Assembly (NCBI GenBank): GCA_000611775.1 | Contig: KK106981.1 | Span: 2,165,507-2,229,506, forward strand | Direction of reading: 5' to 3' | DNA: 64,000 nt | DNA from: Umbilicaria muhlenbergii | Taxonomy: Eukaryota; Ascomycota; Lecanoromycetes; Umbilicariales; Umbilicariaceae | Part shown: piece after piece, positions 46,284-57,993 of the stretch | Layout of the letters: every line of letters begins with the position of its first letter | Position numbering within the stretch: the first letter of the stretch is position 1 | The notes under the pieces: model-generated | What the model saw: the letters and a program-made list of their open reading frames with translations, nothing else | Told to the model about the DNA's origin: nothing | Database searches by the model: none | Position numbers and translations under genes: made by a program

Positions 46284-47990
46284 ATGAAGTCTGAAAACAG
46301 TAGTCAATGCACTACATCTACGCCGGCGGCATTCATAACAAAGGAAAATTACTTTGTTATGAATAATAATCAAAACAGCTCATTCACCTTCTCACAAACA
46401 CACAGGCAAATTAAAAAAGCCACATTGCAAGGTAAAAAACGCAAAAACATCACTTTCTCACAGGAAAGTCAACCAGTGAAGATGTGAATTCAAAGTTCAG
46501 GGGAAATCTGCAAAAATCTGCAAAACAGTGAACAGAGTAAAAGTGGAAAAATGCTGAATTCAAGACACAAAATGATGAAATCACTGTATTTAACAGCAAA
46601 TTCTGCGCTGCTAAACCTAGTCAATGCATCACACCCGTCGCAAAAATTTGACCTAAATCAGGCAATTTTCCACCTCGCAAAGTCGCAAAACCCACAAAAT
46701 GTGAAAAGTTCACAATTGGCAAATTTGGACACAAACGTGCAAAACCACCACTTGCAAAGCCAAATTCAGATCATAAACTTCAAAATGAATTTATTGCTGC
46801 GCAAAACAGACAGTGTGAACGCAAGTGTAAAGACAGCTGCAGAAAACACGGGGAAAATGCAAAAAGTTGCAAATGCAGCATTTGCGCAAAACAATCAAAA
46901 ACAGCACACGGAAATGAAAAACAGCCAAATCACATCAGATAAGGCTGAAATCATTAATACTAGTGCAAAACAAGGGCCTGAATATATGGCGAAAAATTCA
47001 GCTCAATCAGGTAGCTTTTCAGTGAGTATGACTGAAAATACTGAAAATGCCCAAAAACACCAAAGCTCAAAATCAACATTTGCGCAAATGTTGACTCAAA
47101 ACATCAATAAACCATGGACGGAGGTGGTTAAAAAGGCGCAAAAGTCTGCATTAGTCAAAGAGACTAAACAGATTACACAAAGAGAACACAGAGTACTGTT
47201 AACATCAAAAACATCAATTGCAACAGCAAGCTTCAACCCAATGCAAGTCTGAGACAAAGTCAACAATGCATTGAAAAATGCAAAAATTGCAAAGGTGTTG
47301 ATCACAACAGCTATTATTTCTAGATCACAAAATAGCATAATCCTCACTGCGGTAGAAGAGAGCAGTGCAGAAGAGTTATTGCAACATAAAAATATCTGAG
47401 AGCCAGAATTAAACCTGAATCTAGTTCATGTGTGAAAAGATCAGAAATGATATAAGATAATTCTACATGAAGTATCTACAGAGATTTTCAACAAGACAGA
47501 GGGAATGCAATTGCTAAAAGATGAGGTGAAGATCTTCAATAAAGGTTTAAAATTAATGTGTAAACCAAGCTGAATGTTTATGACAGAGAGTAGAAAATTC
47601 AAAAAGCACTCATCTGCAGTCATTGCCTTTGCAAGCAGTCAAGAGGCTGAAAAAGCCTTGAGATTTAAGTTAATTATGACTGAAAACTCACTACATACCA
47701 TGGAATACACAGACTGCAAACCGTATGAACAATGCATCAAATGTCAAGGATTCAGCCACACACAGCATAAATGCATGCATGAAGTCAAATGCCAAATATG
47801 CACTGAAAATCATTATACTAGGAAACACACATGCTTTATTTGCAAAAAGGGATGAGAAATATGCAGTCACACAATAATAAAGTGTGCAAATTGCAAAGAA
47901 AATTACCAGGCGAATAGCAAAGACTGTGAATATTACAAAGCAGTTGAACTCTATTCAGCAGATAAAGACCCTCTAGTCATGAATGAATAA
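46284..47990 (+). pseudogene. LINE ORF1 (gag-like, zinc knuckles), copy 2
   Basis: It starts at ATG 46,284 (MKSENSSQCTTSTPAAF) and ends PLVMNE-TAA at 47,988-47,990. It is about 568 codons in a single frame with about seven TGA stops, mostly at likely Trp positions. The first ~350 residues are Gln/Asn/Ser-rich with low complexity. Then comes an RRM-like stretch (SSAVIAFASSQEAEKAL), then knuckles: CIKCQGFSHTQHKC, CQICTENHYTRKHTC and a last one with a Tyr where copy 3 has His (CKENY versus CKENH). The product would coat LINE RNA. Its stop overlaps the ORF2 start (TAATG), which suggests coupled termination and reinitiation. Confidence 0.85.
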
Positions 47991-50900
47991 TGTGTAGTAT
48001 AAACACACAACATTTAAACACAGACCTGCAGGAATTATCTAAAATACAGATTTTTCAACATAACTGCAATAGATTAATAAATGTTATGCAATCATGTCTA
48101 GAAGCTGCAGTGGGGAAAATAAATATTGTGTTAATTCAAGAATCATGAATTGAGCCAAATAACAATACTATTTCACACCCGGCATTTACTAGCATTATCC
48201 CAACATTAAAACTCAGATCATGAGTTTTAACATTTATTACAAAAGCAAACAAAGGAATAAAATGCACACTTAGATCAAATATATCAAAGGATGCAGATTT
48301 ACAAGCTTTGTTTATTTCTGCATCAGGTTTAGAAGAAATTCTACTGTTAAATGTATATAATGAAAGGTCTCTTCAGCCTGAATTAAATACATGAACAATG
48401 AAAAGAGTATTAAGTCAAATAAGTGCAACAACTAGAATATTAGTTTGTGGAGACTTTAATGCACATCATGCATGATGAGATTCTACAATCACAGAGGCAA
48501 AAAATGCAGAAAGTTTACTACAATGACTGCAAACAAATCACTGTGATTTAGTCAATATACCAGACGTCATGACATTCATCAGACATATTGTAAACAGACA
48601 ATATTCATCAGTTCTAGATTTAACATTTGCAACAAATCAATTAATACTGAAAATAATTGATTGGCAAGTTAATGAAGAAGTGTATACTAATTCAGATCAT
48701 GAGGTTATTCAGTTTTTCATAATTACTGAAAACCTTACACTGATGAAAAGTTCTTTCAACGCGCCGTTCAATATACAAAAAGTGGATTGAAAGAACTTCA
48801 CAAAGGAATTACAGCAAAATGTAAAAGCAATAAGTTTAAATCAGTCATTAAAACAAATGACTGGAAACTTAAGAAACTTAATTGCACAAACTGTGAAAGA
48901 CAATATTTCTAGATGAAAACTATGCAACAAATTCAAAGTATAATAAACAGAAAACCTCATCAGGTTAAGAAAAGAAATGTCAACAGCAAGAAGATATTAC
49001 AACAAGCATGATTAATCTGAAAGACAGTGAATTAAATTCACAACAAGCAGATCTGAGTACATTCAAGTTATTAAAAATGCAAAACAAAAATCCTGAACAA
49101 CATTTCTTACAGAAGCAAGTGAAAAAAATGTATTTCAAGCATATAAATACACAAAGTCACGACTTATGAAGAAAATACCATCAATACAAGATCAAAATGA
49201 TAGATTATGTCAGGATTTTCAAGACAAATGTCAAGCATTCATTACAGCAATGTATTCAGAACCTTTTACAGCTGAAATTGAGGATAATCAAGACACAATA
49301 CATGTAAATTGATCAGACTTAACAGAAAATAAAGTTAAATAAGTTATATTTACATCCTTCACAAAGAAAGCACCTGAATCAGATGATATTTCCTTTGCTA
49401 TTATTCAAAAAGCATATCAAGCAATATCAGAATTAATGTTTACAATTTATAAATAATTAATTCAAGCAGGCTTTCACCTAAAATGTTGATGTCAAGGCAC
49501 GGGTGTTATTCTAAAAAAGCTGAGAAAGTCAGATTATTCAAAATCAAAAGCTTACAGAATAATTACATTATTAAACTGTTTAAACAAAGTGGCAGAGAAA
49601 ATCATGACAACTAAATTATCATATTTAAGTCAAGTCACAGACTTACTAGATCAAGATTAAACTGAAGAAAAAAAACAAAGATCAGTAATTGATGCAGTAT
49701 TAACTTTAACACATGATATAAAATCAGCTCAAAACAAAGGAAATGTTTTATCATGTTTGTTACTAAATGTCAAGGGAGCTTTTGATCATGTATCACTACT
49801 GCAATTACTCTCAATTATGAAGAAACTGAAGTTATCAGTACAAATACAATCATGAACAAAATCCTTTCTAGGAAACAGAAAATCAGGATTAGCCTTTAAT
49901 GATAAAAGACAAGAAATGCAAAATATCAAGACAGGAATTTCACAAGAATCATTAATATCCTCAATACTGTTTTTAATGTATATAAGGCATTTATTCCCAA
50001 AAATCAAGGCCAAATTCTCAGATATAAAAAAACCCAGCTATATAGATGATGTGGCACTATATATTACTGAAAAATCAGCTGCAGAAAATTGTTTAAAATT
50101 ACAATCAGCAGCTAAAACAGCCTTTTTATGAGCAGAAACAAACACAGTACAGTTTAATGACAGTAAATCTGAATTAATTCACTTTGAAAAGTCAAGAAAA
50201 CCTGCGGAAAACAGTATTACACTATCAAATGATATGATGGTAAAATCAGTCAAAGAAGTCATGTGGTTAGAAGTTTGACTAGACAGAAAACTGAACTTCA
50301 AAATACATGTTCAAAAAAAAGTCTTCACAGTGATCAGAGTAATGCACTTAATCAATAGATTAACAAATTCAGAATGAGGTCTTTCAGTTAAAAATACAAA
50401 ACAACTCTATCAAGCATGCATTACATCAATTAGTGACTACAGGTCAGAAATTTGGTGGAAAAACCAGAAAAACTACTTAAAGCAATTAGAAAAATTGCAA
50501 AACTCAGCATTATGCAAGATTTTAAAAGCTTTTAGAACTTCTCTGAGGGCTGCAATGAAAATTGAAGCAAATATTCAGCTGATACAAGTCAGATTAAACA
50601 AAAAATGCAGGAAATATGCATTAAAGATTATAATCTTATCAGAAAATCATTGTATTAAGCAGAGAATACTCACTTCATACCTGTCAGAGTCACAAATAAG
50701 TCAAGACATATTTATAAACTTTAAATTTCTAAACTGAAATCAAAATACATCAGGGAAAAAACACCCTACACAATTAATTAAAATACTAAACAGTATATCT
50801 ACATTAATATCATTAAGACAAGTGAAAAAGCCTATTACAGCTCAAAAACTATGACTACAAAGTAATACACAGATTGCAGGTATTCAAGTTTCAGCAGAAA

Positions 50901-51928
50901 CAAAAAAAATCATAATCAAAAAACACTTTGCTCAAGTAAAGCAATTGATTGCATGCAAAACATCAGTCTTTTACATTGATGAGTCAAAAATCAGTGTAAA
51001 GACAACACAAAGTACAAAAGATCACATAGGAGCTGGAATTTACTGTATAAAAAATAATTATATAAGTACAAAAAGCTACTTTTTAGGTCAGTACACTGAA
51101 GTACTAAATGCAGAGCTTTATGCTATAATGCAGGCTACAAAACAAGCAATATAAACACAGTTTTTGGGGGAAAACATCTGAATATGTACAGATAGTCAAA
51201 TGGCAATACAAAAATTGCAAAAATCTGCAAATACAGAAGTTTTACAACAAATTCAGTTAAACCTGCAGGAATTACAGCAAAGTCAAAAGTTAATTTATAT
51301 ACACTGAATTTTGAGTCACAGTCAAATATCAGGGAATGAATTAGCAGATAAAGCAGTCAAACAAGAAGCTTTAAACTCAGGAAATGCAGTTATTAATGCA
51401 GACTTAAAGCATACTTCTTTATCTTATATCAAAAAAGATATTGAGGAAATTGCCAAAGAGGAATGATTAATAAAATAGTAAAATGCAAATTAAGGTCAAC
51501 AATACAAGACATATAACACAAGGCTTGACCTAATTATAAAGTCAAAAGAATTTTACAAATGTGAAAGGTTAACCTTTACAACATTTACACAATTAAAACT
51601 AGGACACGGCTATTTTAAATCATATCTTTGCAGATTACCTACATATGAAAACAATTAATGTTTTCAGTGTAAAGTAAAACAGTCATCAGAGCATTTACTG
51701 TTAAATTGCAGGCAGTATAAACAAGAGCAGCAGGAGCTGAAACAGGAAATGCAAAAAATAAAATTCACACAACTAACATTACAGTCATTACTCTGTACAA
51801 AGGAAAGAATTAAAAATACTTTAGTATTTTTAAAACACACAAAAATAGCTACATGAAAGTGGCTTTCAGGGGGGGTTGAGGATGGAAACCAGGAAGTAGA
51901 GTGAGGAGATATTGAAAAAAATATTTAA
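47990..51928 (+). pseudogene. LINE ORF2: endonuclease, reverse transcriptase, RNase H, copy 2
   Basis: It starts at ATG 47,990 inside the TAATG overlap and reads in one frame for about 1,312 codons. The N-terminal AP-like endonuclease has FQHNCNRLINVM, VLIQES, LLNVYNE, VCGDFNAHHA, SVLDLTFATNQ and SDHEVIQF. RT has KKAPESDDIS, KAYRIITLLNCLNKVAEK, NVKGAFDHVS, KTGISQESLISSILF and YIDDVALYIT (active site from an ancestral YxDD). RNase H has VFYIDESK, GAGIYC, AELYAIMQA, CTDSQMAI and SHSQISGNELADKA. A late CFQCKVKQSSEHLLLNC is the C-terminal CCHC. About 30 stops are TGA at Trp-like positions; a handful are TAA/TAG at likely Gln. No indel was detected. Confidence 0.9.
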
Positions 51929-52082
51929 AAATGTGCAATTCTGACACCAATAACAGTCACAAAAGAAATTGATAAAACAAGCTGACTTGAGGTAATAAAT
52001 ACCTCACATATGTAGACTACACAGTGTCATAGTCTTAGACTGCATACACTTAATGAAGAAATAAAAATAAAATAAAAAAAAA
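51929..52082 (+). other. LINE copy 2 3' region and A-rich tail
   Basis: The frame stays coding-like for some codons past TAA 51,926-51,928, so the true ORF2 end could be later. The tail is a run of A with scattered T. It ends where the inverted LINE piece begins. Confidence 0.6.
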
Positions 52083-52084
52083 TG

Positions 52085-53312
52085 ATATGCTTTGACTGTT
52101 TTTCATTTCCACGTGCTGTTTTTAATTGTTTTGCGCAAATGCTGCATTTGCAACTTTTTGCATTTTCCTCATGTTTTCTGCAGCTGTCTTTACACTTGCG
52201 TTCACATTATCTGTTTTGCATAGTAGTAAATTCATTTTAGAACTTATGACCTGAATTTGACTTTGCAAGTGATGATTTTGCACATTTGTGTTTGAATTTG
52301 CCAATTGTGAACTTTTCGCATTTTGTGAGTTTTGTGACTTTGCGAGGTGAAAAATTGCCTGATTTAGGTCAAATTTTTGTGACAGGTGTGATGCATTGAC
52401 TGAATTTAACAGCACTGAATTTGGTGCTAAATACAGTGATTTCATCATTTTGTGTCTCAAATTCAGTGTTTGTTCACTTTTACTTTGTTTGCTGTTTTGC
52501 AGATTTTTGCAGTTTTCCTCTGAACTTTAAATCTGCATCTTTGCTGATTGGTTTTCCTGTGAGGAAGTGATGTTTTTGCATTTTTTACCTTGCAATGTGA
52601 CTTTTTTAATTTGTTTGTGTGTTTATGAGAAGGTGAATGAGCTGTTTTAATTATTATTCATAACAAAGTAGTTTTCCTTTGTTATAAATGCTGCTGATGT
52701 AGGTGTAGTGCACTGACTACTGTTTTCAGACTTCATGTCTGATGTTATATTCATTATAACATTTTTTGATGTTTTCCTGACATTTCAGTCCTGATGATAT
52801 CCTGAATTTACCTCAAGTTTAATATCCCTTCCCTTATAAACTCAAGCACAATCAAGAGTCTAAGAGCCTCATTTTCTATCCTTGATACTCAGAATAAGTA
52901 GCCCCTATGATTCTTAGGAATTTAAGCTTTAAAAAGTCCCTAAAATCACTTGTAGCCTTGCTTAATCTGAGCTTATTCAAATAAAAAATAATATAAACTC
53001 ACTGAACTTTACTTTTTATATATGAAACACTTAATAAGAGTTCTTTATATCTCTTGTACTCAGAATAGCACTTTCCTCTGCAGACTTTTTTATTAATCTG
53101 AGCTTTTTACAGTCTTTTATGTCAAACTCAAAAAGAATAACCTTTAGTATTGTAAAGCATGAAGGAAAATGTGGAAAAAGTGAAGTTTCATGATATTTTG
53201 CAAGGTGATTGATTTAAGGTTTAGTGCTTACACCTCATCAAAATTCTCAAGAACCGCGGCTTGACATGTGTTAAATAATAACAAAGGCAGAAAGCAGTGA
53301 ATAATAATGTGT
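52085..53312 (-). mobile_element. Inverted LINE 5' piece (5' UTR and start of ORF1)
   Basis: The minus strand matches copy 2 from about 45,731 to 46,935. It includes the 5' UTR (53,312-52,735), the ORF1 start (ATG near 52,735; MKSENSSQ-like) and the low-complexity N-terminal part (52,460-52,122), stopping after AACAGTCAAA at about 52,089. It is not continuous with copy 2's 3' end. Its broken end overlaps by about 45 bp with the start of LINE copy 3 at 54,130, so it looks like the missing 5' part of copy 3, turned around. Confidence 0.85.
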
Positions 53313-53457
53313 TTTTAGCAGAGGCAGCTGAAGCAAAAGCAGCAGTTGAGAGAGAAACAGTTAACATAAAGACAGCAACTGAGGTGAAGACAGCTGACAC
53401 AGAGGAAACAGTTGATGTGAAGATGATAACTGATGCAGAGGCAGCAGCTGATGTGAA
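53313..53457 (+). repeat. Ala/Glu/Val codon repeat
   Basis: A degenerate repeat of GCAGCTGAAGYA and GARGTGAAGACAGCTGA units translates to AEAAEAKAAVERE...KTATEVKTADTEETVDVK. It sits between the inverted LINE piece and foldback copy 2 and matches nothing else in the window. It could be a fragment of a low-complexity gene or a filler at the rearranged junction. Confidence 0.5.
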
Positions 53458-54129
53458 TAAGCTGTCACCGCGGGTCAGGGCAACACTGAGTCGGGCTGGG
53501 TCAGGCCGGGTCAGGTGGCAGTGTCTCAGTGATTTTGAACTCACCTTGGCGTGTCAGGTCGGGGCGGGTAATGAAGGCAGACACTGAGGGTAATTAGGAC
53601 ACTGAGAGCCGCAATAATTAGGGCTAAACCCTTCCATAATTTAATATATTATAGAACTCAACGCGCCCGTCAATTCTATGCAAAAATCATCAAGAACGGA
53701 TCGCTGCGCATTAAGTTATGTGAGTTTGAAAGTTGACACTTTCGTCAAGTTGATTGATTGACGATGTTCGCCACCCTGAACTTCAAACCCACACAGCGCA
53801 ATGCGCCGCGATCCGTTTTTGATGATTTTTGCATCAAATTGACGGGCGCATTAAGCTCTACAATTCAATAGAGTTGCAAAGAAATCAAGTCGCAATGTCA
53901 TATTTAATAAGGGCATTACCTTGCGGCCTTATCTATTTTTTGAAGTTCGCGGCTCAAAAATTAAAGTTTAGCGCGCGGGAGTTAACCTGATTGAGTTAGT
54001 TCAGTGTTTATGTAGGTACCTCAGGGTCGACCTGGTTGGTCACTGAATACCAGGTCCGTGGAGGGGCTGAATCAGTGAGTCAGGTCTTTGACCACGGACC
54101 CGGCCTGACCTGACCCAAATGACAGCCTA
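53458..54129. mobile_element. Foldback element copy 2 (672 bp)
   Basis: Termini are TAAGCTGTCA (one transition from TAGGCTGTCA) and TGACAGCCTA. Length is the same as copy 3, and identity is high. Subterminal GGTCAGG/CAGGCCGGGTC motifs repeat at both ends. Two 50-bp arms (about 53,658-53,707 and 53,805-53,856: GCGCCCGTCAATT...GGATCG and its complement) fold the middle into a long hairpin. It still has many CG and GGG, unlike its surroundings. Flanks do not match (GATGTGAA versus TGCAAAAC); the right flank equals LINE ORF1 sequence (CGCAAAAC with its CpG changed). Confidence 0.85.
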
Positions 54130-55229
54130 TGCAAAACAATCAAAAACAGCACGCGGAAATGAAAAACAGTCAAATCACATCAGATAAGGCTGAAATCTTC
54201 AGTATTAATGCAAAATAAGGGCCTGAATCTATGATGAAAAATTCAGCTCAATCAGGTAACTTTTCAGTGAGTATGACTGAAAATGCTGAAAACACTCAAA
54301 AACATCAAAGCTCAAAATCAATATTTGCGCAAATGTTGACTCAAAACAGCAGTAAACCATGAACAGAGGTGATTACAAAGGCGCAAAAATCTGCATTAAT
54401 CAAAGAAACTAGGCAGATCACATAACAGGAACACAGATTACTGCTAACATTAAAAACATTAATTGCAGTGACAAATTTCAACTCAATGCAAGTTCAAGAT
54501 AAAATCAACAATGCATTAAAAAATGCAAAAATTGCAAAGGTGCTAGTAGCAACAGCTATTATTTTTAGGTCACAAAATAGCATAATCCTCACTGCAGTAA
54601 AAGAGAGCAGTGCAGAAAAGTTATTACAACATAAAAATATCTGAGAGCTGAAATTAAACCTGAATTTAGTTCACATTCAAAAAGATCAGAAATGATACAA
54701 GATAATTTTACATGAATTATTCACAGAGATTTTCAACAAGGTGAAGGAGATGCAATTGCTAAAAGATGAAATTAAGATCTTTAATAAAGATTTAAAATTG
54801 ATGTGCAAACCAAGCTGAATGTCTACAGCAGAGAGTAGAAAATCTAAAAGACATTTATCTGCAGTCATTACCTTTGCAAGCAGTCAAGAGGCTGAAAAAG
54901 CCTTGAGAACTAAGTTAATAATGATGAGAAATTCACTGCATACCATGAAATACACAGACTGCAAACCTTATGAGCAATGTCAAGGATTTGACCACACACA
55001 GCATAAGTGCATGCATGAAGTCAAATATCAAATATGTGCTGAAAATCATTATATCAGGAAGCACACATGCTTTATTTACAAAAAGGGACAAGAAATATGT
55101 GGTCACATAATAATAAAGTGTGTAAATTGCAAAGAAAATCACCAGGTGAATAGTAAAGACTGTGAATATTATAAAGCAGTTGAACTCTATTCAGCAGACA
55201 GAGACCCTCTAGTCATGAATGAATAATGT
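54130..55229 (+). pseudogene. LINE ORF1, second half, copy 3
   Basis: Coding matches copy 2 ORF1. An open stretch at 54,819-55,226 holds the RRM-like ITFASSQEAEKAL and knuckles CQGFDHTQHKC, a decayed second knuckle, and CVNCKENHQVNSKDC with its His intact. The first knuckle has lost two residues (EQCQGF instead of EQCIKCQGF). It ends VMNE-TAA, again within TAATG. Confidence 0.8.
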
Positions 55230-57993
55230 GTAATATAAACACACAACATTCAAATATAGACCTGCAGGAATTATTTAAAATACAGATTTTTCAACATAAC
55301 TGCAATAGATCAACAAACACTATGCAATCATGTTTAAAAGCTGTAGTTGAAAAAATAAATATTATGTTAATTCAAGAAGAATAGGGCCAAATCACAGTAT
55401 TATTTCACATTCAGCATTTACTAGCATTATTTCAACGTCATAACTCAGACCACGAGTTTTAATATTTATTACAAAAGCAAACAAAGGAATAAAATGCACG
55501 TTTAGATCAAATATATTAAAAGATGCAGATTTACAAGCTTTGTTTATTTCTGCATCAGGTTTAGAAGAAATTCTACTGTTGAATGTATATAATGAAAGGT
55601 CTATTCAGCCTGAATTAAATACATGAAAAATGAAAAGAGCATTAAGTCAAATAAGTGCAACAACTAAAACATTAGTTTGTGAAGACTTTAATGCACATCA
55701 TGCATGATGAAATTCTACAATCACAGAGGCAAAAAATGCAGAAAGCTTACTACAATGACTGTAAACAAATCACTGTGATTTAGTCAATATATCAGATATT
55801 ATGATGTTCATCAAACATATTATAAATAAACAATATTCATCAGTTCTAGACTTAACATTTGTAACAAATCAATTAATACTGAAAATAATTGATTGACAAG
55901 TTAATGAAGAAGTCTATACTGATTCAGATCATGAGATTATTCAGTTTTTAATAATTACTGAAAACCTTACATTAATGAAAAGCTCATTCAACGCGCTGTT
56001 TAACATACAAAAAGCAGATTGAAAGAACTTCACAAAGAAATTACAGCAAAATGCAAAAGCAATAAGTTTAAATCAGTCATTAAAACAAATGGCTGAAAAC
56101 TTAAAAGACTTAATTGCATAAACTGTGAAAGACAATATTTCTAGATGAAAATCATGCAACAAATCTAAAGTATGATGAACAGAAAACCTCATCAGGCTAA
56201 GAAAAGAAATGTCAACAGTAAGAAGACATTACAACAAGCATGATTAATTTAAAAGACAGTGAATTAAATTTACAACAAGCAGATCTGAGTACTTTCAAGT
56301 TATTAAAAATGCAAAACAAAAATCCTGAACAACATTTCTTACAGAAGCAAGTGAAAAAGATGTATTTTAAATATATAAATACACAAAGTTATGACTTATG
56401 AAGAAAATACCATCAATACAAGATCAAAATGATATATTGTATCAGGATTTTCAAGACAAATATTAAGTATTTATTACAACAATGTATTCAGAACCTTCTA
56501 CAGCTGAAATTAAGAATAATCAAGACACAATATATGTAAATTAATCAGATTTAACAGAAAATGAAGTCAAACAAGTTATATTTACATCCTCTGCAAAGAA
56601 AGCACCTGAATCAGATGATATTTCCTTTGTTATTATTCAAAAAGCATATCAGGCAATATCAGAATTAATGTTTATAATTTATAAATAATTAATTCAAGCA
56701 GGCTTTCACCTGAAATGTTGACATTAAGACATGAGTGTTATTCTAAAAAAGCCAGGAAAGCCAGATTATTCAAAATTAAAAGTTTACAGAATAATTACAT
56801 TATTAAACTGTTTAAATAAAGTGGCAGAGAAAATCATGACAACTAAATTATCATATTTAAGTCAAGTCACAGACTTATTAGATCAAGATTAAACTGAAGA
56901 AAGAAAATAAAGATCAGTAATTAATACAATATTAATCTTAACACATGATATAAAATCAGCTCAAAACAAAGGAAATGTTCTATCATGTTTGTTACTAAAT
57001 GTCAAGGGAGCTTTTGATCATGTATTATTACTGCAATTACTTTCAATTATGAAGAAATTAAAGTTATCAGTACAAATACAATTATGAACAAAATCCTTTC
57101 TAAAAAATAAAAAATCAGGATTAGCCTTTGATGATAAAAGACAAGAAATGCAAAATATCAAGACAGGAATTTCACAAGAATCATCAATATCCTCAATACT
57201 GTTTTTGATATATATAAAGCATTTATTCCCAAAAATCAAGGTGAAATTCACAGATATGAAAAAACTCAGTTATATAAATGATGTGACACTATATATTACT
57301 GAAAAATCAGCTGCAGAAAATTGTTTAAAATTATAATCAGCAGCTGAAACAGCCTTCTTATGAGCAGAAACAAACACAGTACAGTTTAATAATAATAAAT
57401 TTAAATTAATTCATTTTGAAAAGTCAAGAAAACCTGCAGAAAACAGTATTACATTATCAAATGACATGATCATAAAATCAGTCAAAGAAGTCAAGTGATT
57501 AAGAGTTTAATTAAACAGAAAACTGAACTTTAAAACACATGTTCAAAAAAAAGTATCCACAGTGATCAGAGTAATGCACTTAATCAACAGATTAACAAAC
57601 TCAGAATGAGGTCTTTTAGTTAAAAATGTAAAACAACTTTATCAAGCATGCATTACATCAATTAGTGACTACAGGTCAGAAATTTGGTGAAAAAACTAAA
57701 AAAACTACTTAAAACAATTAGAAAAATTGCAAAACTCAGCATTGTGCAAGATTTTAAAAGCTTTTAGAACTTCTCTGAGAGCTGCAATGAAAATTGAAGC
57801 AAATATTCAGCTGATACAAGTCAGATTAGATAAAAAATGCAGGAAATATGCATTAAAGATTATAATCTTATCAGAAAATCATTGTATCAGGCAGAGAATA
57901 CTCACTTCATACTCATCAGAGTCATAAATAAGTCAAGACATACTTATAAACTTTAAATTTCTAGACTGAAATCAAAATACATCAGAGAAAAAA
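55229..57993 (+). pseudogene. LINE ORF2, endonuclease and RT, copy 3, 3'-truncated
   Basis: It starts with the ATG of the TAATG overlap. Recognisable parts: endonuclease with SVLDLTFVTNQ and SDHEIIQF, and RT with QNIKTGISQESSISS and SYINDVTLYIT, where the catalytic YxDD Asp has become Asn. There are many stops, mainly TGA, some TAA, and a small deletion in the early endonuclease (near 55,380). Cut at 57,993 before RNase H. Confidence 0.8.

Larger units (their letters stand above)
45731..52082 (+). mobile_element. LINE copy 2 (Tad1/I-type), near full length
   Basis: A non-LTR retrotransposon with 5' UTR (about 45,731-46,283), ORF1 (46,284-47,990), ORF2 (47,990-51,928) and a 3' region ending in an A-rich tail (AAATAAAAATAAAATAAAAAAAAA, to about 52,082). 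It has CCHC knuckles in ORF1 and endonuclease, RT and RNase H in ORF2, the plan of fungal Tad1-like and animal I-like LINEs. It moves by target-primed reverse transcription. Decay is by substitution only: I find no frame change across either ORF. Copy 3 begins immediately after its tail. Confidence 0.9.
54130..57993 (+). mobile_element. LINE copy 3, main part
   Basis: It matches copy 2 from ORF1 (ACAATCAAAAACAGCAC...) through to about 50,756 of copy 2, that is, ORF1 second half, endonuclease and RT. It ends at 57,993 with GAGAAAAAA, where the LTR of element E begins. RNase H and the 3' tail are absent in the window and may lie beyond element E. It is more decayed than copy 2. Confidence 0.85.

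Noticed and set aside
47990-51928. TGA read as tryptophan (alternative or mitochondrial code)
   Set aside because: Most stops in the LINE and Harbinger ORFs are TGA at Trp sites, which would fit a TGA=Trp code. But the same GG-to-GA change hits non-Trp codons (Gly to Glu, Pro to Ser) and non-coding DNA, some stops are TAA/TAG, the transposase also has frame changes, and the island genes use TGG normally.
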